In this document: in pieces, positions 4,650 through 5,376 of the stretch
Layout of the letters: every line of letters starts with the position of its first letter
How positions within the stretch are numbered: the stretch's first letter is position 1
Assembly: GCA_017425725.1 (NCBI GenBank)
Contig: JAFOXU010000034.1
Location: 1-5,376 of the forward strand
DNA: 5,376 nucleotides
Direction: 5' to 3'
Source: Alphaproteobacteria bacterium
GTDB lineage: Bacteria > Pseudomonadota > Alphaproteobacteria > Rs-D84
Translations under genes and position numbers: made by a program
The notes under the pieces: model-generated
What the model was told of the DNA's origin: nothing
Databases searched by the model: none
The model's input: the letters and a program-made list of their open reading frames with translations, nothing else

Positions 4650-5376
4650 ATGTGGCGTACTTTTTTTAACTTTTTATACATAATATCTTTTCTGATTCCT
4701 GGCAAAAAAAATCGTGAATGGTTCAGATGTGATAAATGTTTCGATTATCACAATAAATTACAGGCAATAAAACAAGCATGCCCTGAAATGGACTGGAAAC
4801 ATATGCGTATGGCCAAAGGTGGCGGCAGTCTGGCATTTATCGTGGACAATACTGTATTCAAGGTTCGCAAATTCCACAAACACGATAATTCAGAAAAAAA
4901 ATTTACATACGAAAAAATGATAACAGATGCCGTTGCGCCCGTATTACCTGTTCGGGTTCCGCATATCGAATTGATACAGGCCGGTGAATATTTATTTTAT
5001 AAAACAACATTTATCCCAGGCCGTGTACTGTTGGATCTGCCATTTAAAAAAGTTATGAAAAACAATCAAAAAATTGGTGAACAACTGGGACAAATTATGT
5101 ACAAATTATTTAATACAGAATTTCCAGAACTGAAATCTATCAAGCCCAAGGACGCAAATAAAAACGACTGTGGTCTAACCCATGGCGATATGTGCAGCAA
5201 TATTATCGTTAACCCAGATACAATGGATGTTGTGGGTATTATCGACTGGGAATATGCCAGTTATGCATCACTGATGCGTGAATTTTTCGGAATCTTTCAT
5301 GTTCGTCGTAAAATGCGTATGACAGATATTGCCCCAATTGCAATGCGAACATATTGGAACTTGATGCACACTAAAA
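4650..5376 (+). CDS. Kinase of the aminoglycoside phosphotransferase/choline kinase fold (3' end outside window)
   Basis: The visible 242 residues contain a protein-kinase-like fold. They show a glycine loop KGGGSLAFIVDNTVFKVRK (56-74) with K71 as the likely ATP lysine, E88 as its likely partner, the catalytic loop LTHGDMCSNIIV (176-187) with H178, D180 and N184, and the metal-binding GIIDWE (196-201) with D199. This arrangement is that of small-molecule kinases such as aminoglycoside, choline and sugar kinases, not of protein kinases. The N-terminus is hydrophobic and aromatic (MWRTFFNFLYIISFLIPGKKNRE), like the membrane-edge segment followed by IPxKK found in several lipopolysaccharide and surface-glycan enzymes. 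A role in modifying a surface sugar is therefore possible, and drug resistance is not implied. C27 and C30 form a CxxC. The start has a ribosome site. The gene is divergent from priA and continues past the edge. Confidence 0.72.
   Translation, partial: MWRTFFNFLYIISFLIPGKKNREWFRCDKCFDYHNKLQAIKQACPEMDWKHMRMAKGGGSLAFIVDNTVFKVRKFHKHDNSEKKFTYEKMITDAVAPVLPVRVPHIELIQAGEYLFYKTTFIPGRVLLDLPFKKVMKNNQKIGEQLGQIMYKLFNTEFPELKSIKPKDANKNDCGLTHGDMCSNIIVNPDTMDVVGIIDWEYASYASLMREFFGIFHVRRKMRMTDIAPIAMRTYWNLMHTK

Overview
The window looks like chromosomal DNA from a small-genomed, AT-rich alphaproteobacterium, probably an uncultured host-associated lineage. This is an inference. It rests on the low GC content, frequent ATA and TTA codons, a repressor-type HTH protein whose core resembles an alphaproteobacterial family, and a SleB-type hydrolase fragment with a GATKFHHAN-type core. 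No sequence search was possible. Gene density is high. There are no mobile elements, tRNA or rRNA genes, and no CRISPR array.

Layout from left to right. (1) 1-388, minus strand: N-terminal 129 residues of a SleB-type cell wall hydrolase cut by the window edge. It has its own promoter (about 492-520) and an unusual leader holding two terminator-like hairpins in a row. (2) 556-1627, minus strand: a two-gene unit of a small winged-helix protein followed, with a 29-base overlap, by a single-domain biotin protein ligase (birA) and a clean intrinsic terminator. (3) 1730-1978, minus strand: an 82-residue repressor-type HTH protein with a strong ribosome binding site, its own terminator and palindromes in its upstream region. 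(4) 2141-2365, plus strand: a free-standing non-coding RNA gene with a good promoter and a GC-rich terminator. It is divergent from the HTH gene and convergent with priA. (5) 2381-4615, minus strand: the primosomal helicase priA, complete with eight zinc cysteines. (6) 4650 to the right edge, plus strand: a kinase of the aminoglycoside/choline kinase fold, divergent from priA and cut by the window edge.

Most of the genes are core housekeeping functions: biotin attachment, replication restart and envelope work. The unexpected element is the RNA at about 2175-2365. Its predicted fold has two stems that display long pyrimidine-rich loops containing CUCCCUCCU and UUUCUCCUUUCC. Both are complementary to Shine-Dalgarno sequences. 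This is the architecture expected of a trans-acting RNA that blocks ribosome binding sites. It lies head to head with a small DNA-binding protein whose upstream region carries palindromes, and the RNA promoter is framed by a perfect inverted repeat. A regulator-RNA pair is therefore possible, though not shown.
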